Positions 13,681-21,966 of a stretch of 27,175 nt of DNA are shown piece after piece. A program made the translations under genes and the position numbers. Numbering within the stretch: position 1 is the stretch's first letter; every line of letters begins with the position of its first letter. The DNA is from Caryophanales bacterium (lineage in GTDB: Bacteria > Bacillota_I > Bacilli_A > RFN20 > CAG-826). The notes under the pieces are model-generated. The model was not told the origin of the DNA, made no database searches, and was given only the letters and a program-made list of their open reading frames with translations. The stretch is taken from positions 1 to 27,175 of the forward strand of contig JAQYPI010000055.1 in assembly GCA_028726925.1 (NCBI GenBank). The letters run 5' to 3'.

Positions 13681-13709
13681 AAGAAAACCCGTGGGATGAT
13701 CCACGGGCT
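13681..13709 (-). terminator. Terminator of the small zinc-ribbon membrane gene
   Basis: Minus-strand CCCGTGG (13701-13707)/CCACGGG (13688-13694) with a six-base loop, followed by TTTTCTTTC. Confidence 0.8.
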
Positions 13710-13717
13710 ATAGGGAT

Positions 13718-14269
13718 TCAGAGCTTCCTGCCGCAGGCGGAACAGTATTTGGCGTCCTCGTCGTTGAGCGATCCGCAGGTGGGACACACGTTTTGGTGGG
13801 TGATGGGTTTGCCGCAGTTATCGCAGTATTTGGCATCCTTGTCGTTTTTCGCGTGGCAATAGACGCATTCGACACCCTTTTGGTCATCCATGGCCTTCTT
13901 GACCGCGGAGATCGTCTCGGCGAGTCCGTCTCTCGTCCCGTCCATCACGTAGTTCGCCGCGGCGACGGAAGTGGGCCCGGTTTCGTTCGCGACGTAATTC
14001 TGAATCGTCCCAAGATGCGCGGCTTTGAGGAGGGTGGTCCCGACGCCGGTTAAGGGGAACCCAATGAACGCGCAGGGGAAGGGCAAGAACATGAAGATGG
14101 GGTACGTGGTATCGAAATCCATGAAGTTGATGAAAAAGAAGACGAAGAAGGCGACGTCAAAGACGATCCCGATGATGAGGAGGGTCAAACCGATCTTATG
14201 TAGCTTGGCGCGTTTCTTCTCATGGTCCGGATCGTTAGGGTTCAGCGTAGGAGGGGTTTTGAAATTCAT
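13718..14269 (-). CDS. Two-helix membrane protein with double zinc ribbon
   Basis: The 183-residue protein has an N-terminal charged stretch, two transmembrane helices (IGLTLLIIGIVFDVAFFVFF and a second around CAFIGFPLTGVGTTLL), a soluble middle part and two zinc ribbons at the end: CVYCHAKNDKDAKYCDNCG and CPTCGSLNDEDAKYCSACG. The second helix has the same pattern as the units of the larger neighbour, so this looks like a one-unit relative of it. Function unknown; zinc-ribbon tails of this sort usually bind protein or nucleic-acid partners. The start at 14269 follows GAGGAA and gives a better N-terminus than an upstream in-frame start at 14302. Confidence 0.75.
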   Translation of the reverse strand: MNFKTPPTLNPNDPDHEKKRAKLHKIGLTLLIIGIVFDVAFFVFFFINFMDFDTTYPIFMFLPFPCAFIGFPLTGVGTTLLKAAHLGTIQNYVANETGPTSVAAANYVMDGTRDGLAETISAVKKAMDDQKGVECVYCHAKNDKDAKYCDNCGKPITHQNVCPTCGSLNDEDAKYCSACGRKL

Positions 14270-14290
14270 GGGTGGTTCCTCGGTGGTTTG

Positions 14291-14319
14291 ATTATAGACC
14301 ACGAGAACGGCAGGGAAAA
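14291..14319 (-). promoter_or_regulatory. Putative promoter of the two-helix zinc-ribbon gene
   Basis: Minus-strand TATAAT (14291-14296) is a perfect -10 located 22 bases before the start codon. The region 17 bases further upstream reads TTTTCC, a weak -35. Confidence 0.45.
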
Positions 14320-14441
14320 CGGAATGAAGCCCAAAAAACTCAACGTTGTCCTTTCGAGCCGTTTAGAACAACACTGCTCTCAAACGAGTTGGGCATATTG
14401 AATTCATAAAGGAGGCTTTTTTGTGCGAAAACCTTGTTCGG

Positions 14442-16301
14442 TTATCGCTTCGCATTAGCGAATTTCTTTAGATAATCTCGCAAGTCCTGGTCTTCGCAAT
14501 AGACATAGCAGCCTTTTTGGCCGCGAGACATCAAGGTTCGGTACGTGTTGCGGATGATGCGATCCGCCAACGCGTAATTCTTCGTCTTCTTGATGCCCAT
14601 CAACGACTTGTCCGTTTTCGCGCGCTTTGTGAAATCCGTCTCGATGCAACCGTCTTTGAACACGAGGTCCTGACCGATGATGACCCCGACGTAATCGAAC
14701 TCGAGCCCTTGCGAGGTATGGATGCATCCGACTTGGTCAAAGGATTCCGCGTCGATCGCCCATGTCTGGGTGTCGCTGAAGTTCCATTGGGCTTCGAAGC
14801 CACCCGGCAAGCGGATGTCCATCTGGTCCCGATCGTTTTTCGAAACCCAGTTGTACGTATAACCCGCGAGAAGTCGTGCTTTGTTGTTCCCGTTTTTGGC
14901 TCTCAAAGCCTCGCGCATTTCGCAGGGATTGTCGAAGACTTCGAAATCATAATCGATGTCTTCGAGATTGAAGTTCGCGGTCTCCCGAATCCCAAGGATG
15001 CGGTCGAGGAAAGCAAGATACCCATCGCTTCCGTTGCAACGGAATTGGGATACGAGCTCGAGGTCCTTGCCGGAAAGCACCTTGGCCCCCACCGCTTTCG
15101 CTTGCCGGCGGATCTCTTCCTCAGAGCCGATGTCCGAGGTCGTTACCACTTGGTCTTCGTCCAAGAAGAAGACGGAGATGCGCGCCGCGTTGATGATTTC
15201 CTTGATTTGGTTCTCGCCTTTGTTGTGGAAGATGCCGCTTTTCTCGTTGAGACGGTGCGCCTCGTCCGCGAGGAGGACGTCGAACGTGTCGGGCTCGCAA
15301 TCGACGAAGCAGCCCGATCCTTTGAAGAGGCCATCGATGAATTTTTTCTTTTTTTGGTTCGCAAGCAATTCTTTCTTGAATACCTCGCGCACCGCGGTCG
15401 TCTTTGTCACATAAGCGACGTTCTTGCCTTTATTAAGGAAATAAGAAAGAAGGCGAATCGCGATGACGGTCTTCCCGGTTCCCGGCCCGCCTCGCACGAT
15501 GATGACATGCTTGCCCGCGCTTGAAATCGCATCGGCGTACGCCTTGATGGTCGCGAACGCCACTTGCTGCTCGTCGATCATGTGGAACACCTCGTTGCCA
15601 TCGAGCATCTCGCTCACGCAGTCTTGCAGCGCTTTGCTTGGGCGAATTCTGCCGTTATCGACGCAATAAAGGATGTCTCCATCGTCGTGCTTGGTGATGA
15701 ATTTCTTGATGAATTCGCGAAGCTTGACGGCATCCCTTTCCAAAAACGCGGGGGACATCTGTAGGATTTCATGGTATTGGGGTGCTTTGATCGTGGTCTC
15801 TGGGTTCGCCCGGAAATTATGGAGATAGGCGCAAGGATGCATGCTGATCTGCTCGGACCTCACGGCTTCGTTGAAATCATGAAGCGTCTCGGCATAGGAA
15901 AGGGCTTGATAGCATGGGTGGGCTAGCGACCGGTTTTCGTGCCCGACATAGGCGATGACCGTGTTCTCGAGGTTCGTGGCTGTGCAAGAATCCCATTGCT
16001 TCAATTCGATGATAACGACGTTCTTCCGATGCTTGTCGTCTTCCCCCGTGATGAGGAAGTCGATGCGCTTGGACGAAAGCGGCAAAGGGAATTCGATGGA
16101 GACCTTGCATTCCTGATCGATCCCGGATCCAAGGCCAAGGACGTTGGAAAGACGGTCTAAGGAAGCGTTCCAAGAACGTCTTTCGCTTTCGCTGACGCCG
16201 CTTCTGCCAATGCGATGGAATCCCTCAAGAATTTTTTCTTCGATTACGCCATATAGGATGTGCTCGTTGAATGTTTTGAGATCCCCAGAATAGATTTGCA
16301 T
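14442..16301 (-). CDS. PD-(D/E)xK nuclease fused to a DUF2075 / Schlafen group 3-type helicase
   Basis: The first 130 residues contain a nuclease-like core: KRIDFLITGED (Asp81), then VVIIELKQWD (Glu99-x-Lys101). The helicase part has Walker A GGPGTGKT (271-278), Walker B LLADEAHR (343-350), DEDQ (381-384), SQFRCNGSDGY and the late motif HTSQGLEFDYVGVIIG, all as in the DUF2075 (Schlafen group 3-like DNA/RNA helicase) family. Such nuclease-helicase fusions are common in defence islands and are thought to process foreign nucleic acid; the specific target is unknown. The start at 16301 has AAGGGGAACG upstream. A DEDD exonuclease protein is encoded 353 bases upstream on the same strand. Confidence 0.85.
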   Translation of the reverse strand: MQIYSGDLKTFNEHILYGVIEEKILEGFHRIGRSGVSESERRSWNASLDRLSNVLGLGSGIDQECKVSIEFPLPLSSKRIDFLITGEDDKHRKNVVIIELKQWDSCTATNLENTVIAYVGHENRSLAHPCYQALSYAETLHDFNEAVRSEQISMHPCAYLHNFRANPETTIKAPQYHEILQMSPAFLERDAVKLREFIKKFITKHDDGDILYCVDNGRIRPSKALQDCVSEMLDGNEVFHMIDEQQVAFATIKAYADAISSAGKHVIIVRGGPGTGKTVIAIRLLSYFLNKGKNVAYVTKTTAVREVFKKELLANQKKKKFIDGLFKGSGCFVDCEPDTFDVLLADEAHRLNEKSGIFHNKGENQIKEIINAARISVFFLDEDQVVTTSDIGSEEEIRRQAKAVGAKVLSGKDLELVSQFRCNGSDGYLAFLDRILGIRETANFNLEDIDYDFEVFDNPCEMREALRAKNGNNKARLLAGYTYNWVSKNDRDQMDIRLPGGFEAQWNFSDTQTWAIDAESFDQVGCIHTSQGLEFDYVGVIIGQDLVFKDGCIETDFTKRAKTDKSLMGIKKTKNYALADRIIRNTYRTLMSRGQKGCYVYCEDQDLRDYLKKFANAKR

Positions 16302-16654
16302 GCTCGTTCCCCTTCGTTCAAAGATCCCTCATTTTATTCCTTCCAGGATCGCGGTGTATAGAGATGGACCACATGTGCACGTCCAAGGGCGTCGTTGACC
16401 TAGGGTCTTTAAAGAAACCGGTCTCGGCAAGGAGTCTGAAGTGAAACGAGCATAAAAGGGGCATATCGTTTTTCGTTACAAAGCAAGCCATTCTTCCATG
16501 GAAATGGATGTTCTTGAAACCGCCTTTTCTAATGTGCGAAGTTGAAAAGGTCCTGCGTGGCGCAAACGACGGATTTTGCAACACAACGAGAAACATGTTC
16601 CGAGAACGTTTGTTGTATGAACGGAAGGCGAGGCGACTATTTCTGCGAATCCCT
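16302..16654. other. 353-bp gap without a supported gene
   Basis: A minus-strand open frame of 92 codons (16318-16596) ends 16 bases before the helicase start, but it has no ribosome site, no recognisable domain and an unnatural composition. An alternative frame runs through 16476-16682 into the end of the exonuclease gene. Neither is convincing. The length is more than a simple operon spacer, so a decayed or very small gene is possible. Confidence 0.4.
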
Positions 16655-18406
16655 TTATTTTTCCTTTATTGTGACGACCCAAATCGTTACGGAAACCCCG
16701 TCAAGGACGAAAAGCCCGCTTCGAGCATAGTGAGAGGAAAGATCTATCGTTAACAGATAAGTGTTTCGCCCTCTTTTTTGAAAGAAAAGCTGACGGGCGA
16801 TTTTGGTTGGCAAAATTAGATTCTCACCTTCGGAAACAACAGGGTTGAATGTTTTGATCTCCAAGACGCTTTTGGGGGAGGATAAGTCGCACAAGGCCAA
16901 TATCTTATTGTCGGAAGAAATCACCATCTCCTGGCTAAGTATGGTCTCGTTTGGAAAGATATCTGATTTGATAAAGGCAATGGTCGAAGAAAGACGTTTA
17001 GCGATTTCTTGCGTAACACTGTTGATTTCGTCAACTTCCTTGTCGTATTTCGGATCTATGCTGGCGACCGTGCCGTCGTCTAGCAAGGCGACGGGAATTG
17101 TTTTCAAGCGGTTCGGAAGGCTCCCGACATAATCTAGTTTTCTTCGGTTTTCGCTTAAAAAAGCTTGGTTATTCTGTGCCTCGGCTCCCACCAACGTGTT
17201 GATAGAATGCTCAATTGTGATACCGAGGATGTTGGTATCCAATTTCTTGATTTTGCACAGGGATGATTTTGGGAATTCATATGAGAAAAGAGGTTCTACA
17301 AATGTCTGGATTGATGGAATGCTTTGGCTTAAAAACCGTTCAAGTTCCGGATGCCTGTCTAGGTAAGAGATGGGCATGATGTAGCCTTCCGTGAAGTGAT
17401 ACAGCTGATTTTCAATCAGAAGAAGCGGCCGCTCCATAAGTTTTTCGAAAAGTTTCCATTCAAGGAGACAATCGTTCATGCCGGTATGATGTTTGCTTAC
17501 GCCTTCGATTCCTAGGATGTTGCAAAGATTATCTTTCGAAAGCTCCGACGATGTTTCGAAGGTTGTGAGTGGGACGCTGCTTTTTATGTTCTCAAAGCGC
17601 ATGTTGTCGAATCCAGTTATCCCATGCCTCGCGCAATAGTTCATAACAAACATTGCGTCAAAAAGACCCTTACCTCCGGCATACGAAAGGATTACAGCGT
17701 TCTTAAGATCGAAAAAAGCAATGAGATCATCCATTTCTTTTTGAGATAGATGGGGGCGGTATTCAAGCATCTGGTTTGTGATGCCGTTTATATGGCCAGT
17801 CATTACGGTTGGCTGTAGATCAAGCGGTAAAAAGCGGTTATAGCACAACCCGGTTGAGGGGTCGTAAAGAGAAATGGAAAGCAAATCGTCGTTCTTCCTT
17901 CGTAATCCGTTGGTTTCAACGTCCAAAACAACGTAATGCTCCTGGCGTTTTTTAGATTCGGTTTTGTATCCCGTGTCCACCAAGCAATCGATAAAACGGG
18001 TTTCTTGGATGGCTTCATTTTCGGGTCGAAAAGAGGGAATGCATCGTTTGGCTTGTTCTATACATGCAATTTTTGCTTCATTTCTTTTTCCTCTTTTTTG
18101 TTTCAGTTTGAGGATTGTTTCATCGAAAGGGGAGTATTCTGTTTCGCCATCGCGTTGAGCAATCTCGATAGAGTCCAGTTTTTCTGTGATGTCGAGTCCG
18201 TAATTCCTAGAGGTACTTCCGAAATGGATGACAATGAAATAACGATCCGTAATTTGATAATAGGTTTGATTGGGCTTTGGGGGCTCTTCGAGAGGCCACC
18301 GCTGATTCTCTGGGACGCCAAAGAGAAAGCAAGGGTTTTGTTCAATCAATTCTTGTAAGGAAACCAAACGGGTTTTTGGGTCTTTCGAGAACTTCGCTTT
18401 TGCCAT
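16655..18406 (-). CDS. Large protein with a central DEDDh 3'-5' exonuclease domain
   Basis: Residues about 155-325 form a DnaQ/RNase T-type exonuclease: VVLDVETNG (Asp162, Glu164), GHINGITNQML, GGKGLFDAMF (Asp250) and HHTGMND (His307, Asp312). This is the full DEDDh set for two-metal removal of 3' nucleotides from DNA or RNA. The N-terminal 150 and C-terminal 250 residues match nothing I know. The gene uses visibly more A/T-ending codons than its neighbours, which suggests recent transfer. No Shine-Dalgarno precedes the ATG. It stands upstream of the nuclease-helicase gene on the same strand, and the two may form one defence or repair unit. Confidence 0.75.
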   Translation of the reverse strand: MAKAKFSKDPKTRLVSLQELIEQNPCFLFGVPENQRWPLEEPPKPNQTYYQITDRYFIVIHFGSTSRNYGLDITEKLDSIEIAQRDGETEYSPFDETILKLKQKRGKRNEAKIACIEQAKRCIPSFRPENEAIQETRFIDCLVDTGYKTESKKRQEHYVVLDVETNGLRRKNDDLLSISLYDPSTGLCYNRFLPLDLQPTVMTGHINGITNQMLEYRPHLSQKEMDDLIAFFDLKNAVILSYAGGKGLFDAMFVMNYCARHGITGFDNMRFENIKSSVPLTTFETSSELSKDNLCNILGIEGVSKHHTGMNDCLLEWKLFEKLMERPLLLIENQLYHFTEGYIMPISYLDRHPELERFLSQSIPSIQTFVEPLFSYEFPKSSLCKIKKLDTNILGITIEHSINTLVGAEAQNNQAFLSENRRKLDYVGSLPNRLKTIPVALLDDGTVASIDPKYDKEVDEINSVTQEIAKRLSSTIAFIKSDIFPNETILSQEMVISSDNKILALCDLSSPKSVLEIKTFNPVVSEGENLILPTKIARQLFFQKRGRNTYLLTIDLSSHYARSGLFVLDGVSVTIWVVTIKEK

Positions 18407-18437
18407 GGGTTTGTTTTGCTAATTATCTTATCGCGTT

Positions 18438-18650
18438 TTAAACATTGATGGGTGTTGGTGCTTTAAGGAATCTTGCCCAAAGCGAATCGCACTTGACATG
18501 ATAGAAATGATTGTTTTCTTCGGCGTAGCTGTTTTGATCACAAACGCACGGATGAAGGCGATTGTCCTCCTTGAGACTTCTTGATGCGGCCCGTATCTTT
18601 TGAGGCTGTTCTTCGTTAGGATTTGGCAACCGTCTAAATTCATCGGTCAT
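18438..18650 (-). CDS. Small hypothetical protein (doubtful)
   Basis: A 70-codon frame ends 31 bases before the exonuclease gene on the same strand. It reads naturally (MTDEFRRLPNPNEEQPQKIR, later HPCVCDQNSYAEENNHFYHV and KCDSLW), with a C-x-C...H-x2-H-x2-C pattern that could bind a metal. The same frame stays open upstream for about 20 codons without a start codon, so this may be the tail of a truncated gene. There is no ribosome site, and an overlapping second frame of similar length exists at 18428-18643. Apart from this I see no gene between 18407 and 18792. Confidence 0.3.
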   Translation of the reverse strand: MTDEFRRLPNPNEEQPQKIRAASRSLKEDNRLHPCVCDQNSYAEENNHFYHVKCDSLWARFLKAPTPINV

Positions 18651-18792
18651 GTATCTGACGAATGGGTGCTTGCTTCGAAGGGTCGGGTCTTTTTTTTGGG
18701 TAATAACGCCCCTTTACCCATATCAAAAACTTATCCATTCGATAAGGAACTTTGATTTTCGATTATGGATGTAAGCGGTTACACTTTGGCTA

Positions 18793-19632
18793 ATGAAACA
18801 AAAACATTTTGCGTTGTTCGTTTTGCTATCCCCCATCCTTCTTTCTTCGTGCACGGTCGGCAAGCCCAAGGACCTGACGCCCCCGGCATCGTCGATCGCA
18901 AGCGCCGTTGACCCTTCGTCCATCCAGGGGGCGAAGGTCCTTTTCGTCGGCAACAGTTTCACGTATTGGAACAATATCCCGGGCATCGCCGAAGAAATCG
19001 GCAAATCCCTCGGGATGGGCATCGAATGCGAATCCATCACGAAAGGATCCCAAAAGCTCATCGACACGGCGAATGCCAGCAACGAGATTGGGGCGTTGCT
19101 CGAAACGGCCCTCACGACCAAGAAATACACCCACATCGTGCTGCAGGAGCAGAGCACCTTGCCCGTCAAGAACTACAGCCAATACGTTGAGGCGGTCAAG
19201 AAGATCGCCAAGCGGATTGAGCAGACCCAGGATAGCCCCGAGGTCTATCTCTATTCGACGTGGGGCTACACGAACATGTGCGAAGGCGGGGAAACCATCC
19301 CTCAATGCGAGGCAAGGCTTCGCGACGCCACGTTCCAATGCGCGATCGAGACGGGCTTGAAGGCCACCTACGTCGGCGAGGCATTCTCGAAAGCCTATGA
19401 CCAATATGACGACAAAGCGTTCCTCTATTGTTCCGATGCCAAGCACCCGAGCTACGCAGGCAGCTTCTTAAGCGCCGCGACGCACATCGCCTCGATGTTC
19501 CAAGTCGATGTCCGGGAAAGCGGCTTCCTCGGCACCCCGGGGGTCACCCTCGACGCCAAAGAAGAATGCGTCGTCAAACCGGATGTCGCCGCGAACCTCA
19601 AAAAAATCGCCTATGAAGTCGGCGTGAACTAA
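18793..19632 (+). CDS. Secreted SGNH/GDSL-type hydrolase lipoprotein
   Basis: A short signal peptide ends in LLSSC (lipidated Cys20), then a Pro/Ser spacer and a catalytic domain. KVLFVGNSFTYWNNIP contains the nucleophile Ser55 in the GNSFT form of the GDS block. SDAKHPSYAGSFL contains Asp215 and His218 spaced D-x-x-H as in SGNH esterases. It probably removes acyl or acetyl groups from a surface polymer or dietary glycan outside the membrane; the substrate is unknown. There is no clear ribosome site. A -10-like TACACT ends seven bases before the ATG. The next gene follows within 36 bases and is probably co-transcribed. Confidence 0.8.
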   Translation: MKQKHFALFVLLSPILLSSCTVGKPKDLTPPASSIASAVDPSSIQGAKVLFVGNSFTYWNNIPGIAEEIGKSLGMGIECESITKGSQKLIDTANASNEIGALLETALTTKKYTHIVLQEQSTLPVKNYSQYVEAVKKIAKRIEQTQDSPEVYLYSTWGYTNMCEGGETIPQCEARLRDATFQCAIETGLKATYVGEAFSKAYDQYDDKAFLYCSDAKHPSYAGSFLSAATHIASMFQVDVRESGFLGTPGVTLDAKEECVVKPDVAANLKKIAYEVGVN

Positions 19633-19667
19633 CGATACCCATGGAGAAAAGAAAGGAAAAAGAACCC

Positions 19668-20804
19668 ATGAACAAGAACCTCCTCCTCATGAACGTCCTC
19701 CTCGCGGGGGCATTGCTTGCCTCCTGCAGCGGGGCAAACGGCCCCGGCACCCCCATCACTCCGTCGTCCCCGGAAGAAGAAGCCACGAGTCAGACCACCG
19801 AGGAATCAAAGGAATCTTCGGTCCCTTCGGAAGAGACCTCGATCGATGACAGCGACTTCACGGTCCTCAATACCCTGCACGTGATCCTCTATCAAAAGCA
19901 GATCAAGGACACCGCGAAAGTCGAGGAATTCCAGGCGGGATTCGCCTCGTTCCTCGCCGAACGCAAAGTTCGCATCCCGACCATCACCTGGGATTACGTC
20001 GGCAGCGACGCCGTCGCGACCCTTTCCACCGAGCTTGAGGCCTTCGAGGCCGCGAATTACCGTGGGGACGTCGTCCTCGGGGCGAAGGCCGTCGCCGCGG
20101 ACAAGGCCCCGTGGTTCAACGAGCACTACGAGGTCTACAAGGATGGGGACGCCCATGTCGAGATCGAGTTTGGCGGCAACACCGCGCGTCGCCTTTGGGT
20201 CAACAAGAACCTTGGCAACCCGACCGAAGCGAGCTACCTCATCCGTTATTACCGCGTCCTCGCGGGCTTGCCCGAGGTCGAGGAAACCCCCGATCCGGTC
20301 GAATCCAGCAGCGAGCCGACCCCCGAACCGGTCGAGTCCAGCAGCGAGGATCCGATCGTCGAGTCTTCTAGCGAAGAAGCCCCAACCCCGGTTACCCTCC
20401 CCGTCTTGCATGTCATCCTCTATCAGAAGCAAGTGACTGATACCGCCGCGGTCGATACCTTCAAAGAAGGGTTCGCGACCTATCTCGCGAATGAACTCAT
20501 CACGATCGAGTCCATCACCTGGGACTATGTCGGGAGCGGCAAGGTCGCGACCTTGTCCACGGAACTCGAGGCCTTTGAGGCCGCGAATTACCCGGGCGAC
20601 GTCGTCCTCGGGGCGAAAGCCGTGGCCGCCGATAGCGCGCCTTGGTTCAACGAGCATTACGAGGTCTACAACACGGAAGCCGGAACCCCCTTCGAGTTCG
20701 ATTTCGGTGGCGCGAAAACCCGTCGCATCTGGACGAACAAAAACGGCTCGAATCCCGAAGCGAGAGCCGCCCTCATCGCCTACGCCCAAACCCTGGTTGC
20801 CTAA
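19668..20804 (+). CDS. Lipoprotein with two tandem copies of an unrecognised domain
   Basis: The signal peptide MNKNLLLMNVLLAGALLASC ends in a lipobox (Cys20). An acidic Ser/Thr-rich spacer, domain 1, a linker repeating (E/P)VESSSE, and domain 2 follow. Each domain runs LHVILYQKQ..DTA.V, then ITWDYVGS..VATLSTELEA and FEAANY.GDVVLGAKAVAAD, then APWFNEHYEVY, ending in RR(L/I)W.NKN. The order (strand, helix, GDVVLGA, late strand plus helix) resembles part of a substrate-binding-protein fold, but I cannot name the family. An ATG at 19641 also lies in frame but would spoil the signal peptide. A terminator follows directly. Confidence 0.7.
   Translation: MNKNLLLMNVLLAGALLASCSGANGPGTPITPSSPEEEATSQTTEESKESSVPSEETSIDDSDFTVLNTLHVILYQKQIKDTAKVEEFQAGFASFLAERKVRIPTITWDYVGSDAVATLSTELEAFEAANYRGDVVLGAKAVAADKAPWFNEHYEVYKDGDAHVEIEFGGNTARRLWVNKNLGNPTEASYLIRYYRVLAGLPEVEETPDPVESSSEPTPEPVESSSEDPIVESSSEEAPTPVTLPVLHVILYQKQVTDTAAVDTFKEGFATYLANELITIESITWDYVGSGKVATLSTELEAFEAANYPGDVVLGAKAVAADSAPWFNEHYEVYNTEAGTPFEFDFGGAKTRRIWTNKNGSNPEARAALIAYAQTLVA
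19875..20275 (+). repeat. Tandem domain repeat, copy 1
   Basis: Codes for domain 1 of the lipoprotein. It matches copy 2 with an offset of 531 bases. Identity is highest in the central stretch (about 20035-20138), including long shared runs such as GACGTCGTCCTCGGGGCGAA, so the duplication is recent or homogenised. Confidence 0.75.
20406..20801 (+). repeat. Tandem domain repeat, copy 2
   Basis: Codes for domain 2 of the lipoprotein; see copy 1 at 19875. The two copies are separated by a linker rich in Glu, Ser and Pro codons. Confidence 0.75.
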
Positions 20805-20825
20805 GGGTCAAACCTTATCGTAACG

Positions 20826-20872
20826 CCCGCGCCTTCCGGTTGCCCCCTTATCCGGAAGCGCGGGTTTTCTTG
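20826..20872 (+). terminator. Terminator of the two-lipoprotein unit
   Basis: CCCGCGC (20826-20832) plus TTCCGG (20834-20839) pair with CCGGAA (20852-20857) plus GCGCGGG (20858-20864), one bulged base, followed by TTTTCTTGT. Confidence 0.85.
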
Positions 20873-20880
20873 TCTTCAAA

Positions 20881-20907
20881 CGAAAAAGTCGCGGGAATTC
20901 CCGCGAC
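20881..20907 (-). terminator. Terminator of the lysR gene (perfect palindrome)
   Basis: GTCGCGGG-AATT-CCCGCGAC (20888-20907) is a perfect 20-base palindrome that runs into TTTTTCG on the minus strand. With the preceding terminator it makes a back-to-back pair between convergent genes. Confidence 0.85.
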
Positions 20908-20929
20908 GTTGACCTATTGAGGGGCTTTT

Positions 20930-21817
20930 CTATTTCGCGCTTTCTTTGGCTTTCTCGAAGAATCGCTTCGCGGCATAGGAAGCGGGGAAGGCGAGGCTTC
21001 GTAACATCGCGACACTCCGTCGGGGCAACGGCTCATCCAGGGCGACCTGGAACACGGATCCCTTGGCAAGCGCGCTTCGGACAAGCGATTTCGGAACGAT
21101 GCCGATCCCGAGGTTCTTCGCGACCATCGGGGCGATCGTCGAGGCGCTGTCGAGCTCGACAAGAGGAGAAATCTGGATGCCATGGCGCGAGAAGATCACG
21201 TCCGTGTATTCACGCAGCTGCATCGCGCTTGAAAGATACACGAACGGGTATTTCGCTAGCTCCGGGATCGAATGGACCCCGGCCTTGAGCTCGGGGTACC
21301 CGTTCCCGGCGATGACGATGTTGTCAAAATCCTTCAGGATGACGCTCGAGAGGCCCTCGCCCTCGTGGAAAGGGGTCGTCACGAAGCCGATGTCGATGAG
21401 GCCCTGGCGGAGCTTGGCGATCGTGAGGTCGCTCGACTGCGTGCAGATCTTGAATTTGATGCCGGGATGCTCGAGGCGGAACGACTCAATGAAGTCGAGC
21501 AGGAATTCGTCTAACGCGGTGATCGTCGAGCCAAGGGCGATCGTCCCCTTTTCGAGGGAGGCGCTGTCGGCGACCTCGCCCTCGGCTTTTTCTAGCAACT
21601 GGAAAGCCGCGTTCACGGAATCGTAGAGCCTTTTGCCCTCGGGGGTGAATTCGACGCCTTTCTTGCCGCGAACGAACAAGCGGACGCCGAGCTCGCTTTC
21701 GAGGTTCTTGATCGTGCGTGTCACCGCCGGCTGGGAGGTGTAGAGCTCCTCTGCCGCGCGGGTGAAGGACCCCCTTTTCCCGACGGCGAGGAAGACGCGG
21801 TAATAGTCGTAATTCAT
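20930..21817 (-). CDS. LysR-type transcriptional regulator
   Basis: Residues 1-60 are the LysR winged-helix DNA-binding domain (FLAVGKRGSFTRAAEELYTS, QPAVTRTIKNLE, LGVRLFVR), followed by the linker helix and the two-lobed effector-binding domain (about 88-295; LRQGLIDIGFVTTP is a typical core strand-helix). It is a tetrameric regulator that responds to a small metabolite. The start at 21817 has GGAGGG five bases upstream; a start at 21856 in frame is less likely. It is divergent from the operon that includes malic enzyme, so by the usual LysR arrangement it may regulate that operon, with an organic acid as a reasonable but unproven effector. Confidence 0.9.
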   Translation of the reverse strand: MNYDYYRVFLAVGKRGSFTRAAEELYTSQPAVTRTIKNLESELGVRLFVRGKKGVEFTPEGKRLYDSVNAAFQLLEKAEGEVADSASLEKGTIALGSTITALDEFLLDFIESFRLEHPGIKFKICTQSSDLTIAKLRQGLIDIGFVTTPFHEGEGLSSVILKDFDNIVIAGNGYPELKAGVHSIPELAKYPFVYLSSAMQLREYTDVIFSRHGIQISPLVELDSASTIAPMVAKNLGIGIVPKSLVRSALAKGSVFQVALDEPLPRRSVAMLRSLAFPASYAAKRFFEKAKESAK

Positions 21818-21848
21818 AAATCCCTCCATGGCATAACGCTTTGTTATG

Positions 21849-21904
21849 GTATACATAGGAAAACGTTATTTCCTGATATACATACAGAAGGATATATTAT
21901 CCTT
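21849..21904. promoter_or_regulatory. Divergent control region with two dyads (putative LysR sites)
   Basis: GTATA (21849-21853) and AGGAAA (21857-21862) are mirrored by TTTCCT (21869-21874) and TATAC (21877-21881), an interrupted dyad of about 33 bases. A second, perfect dyad AAGGATA-TAT-TATCCTT covers 21888-21904. LysR proteins usually bind a recognition dyad and a nearby activation site in such divergent regions, which fits the pair seen here. Confidence 0.5.
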
Positions 21905-21966
21905 ATCAAGAATGAAAGCCCTTACATGACCTGTTTTGGTTTTCATTGCCCTATAGAAAGGATCCC

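Noticed and set aside
14423..14458. Plus-strand GTG frame of 11 codons after a strong GGAGG, overlapping the helicase 3' end
   Set aside because: The ribosome-site match is good, but there is no convincing promoter, the frame is very short and it is antisense to a real gene; likely chance.
16318..16596. Minus-strand 92-codon frame before the helicase gene
   Set aside because: No ribosome site or known domain and odd composition; kept only as an unexplained gap.
18690..18720. Eight-T run followed by TGGGTAA/TTACCCA hairpin
   Set aside because: The T-run precedes the stem on the plus strand and becomes an A-run after the stem on the minus strand, so it is not a terminator on either strand.
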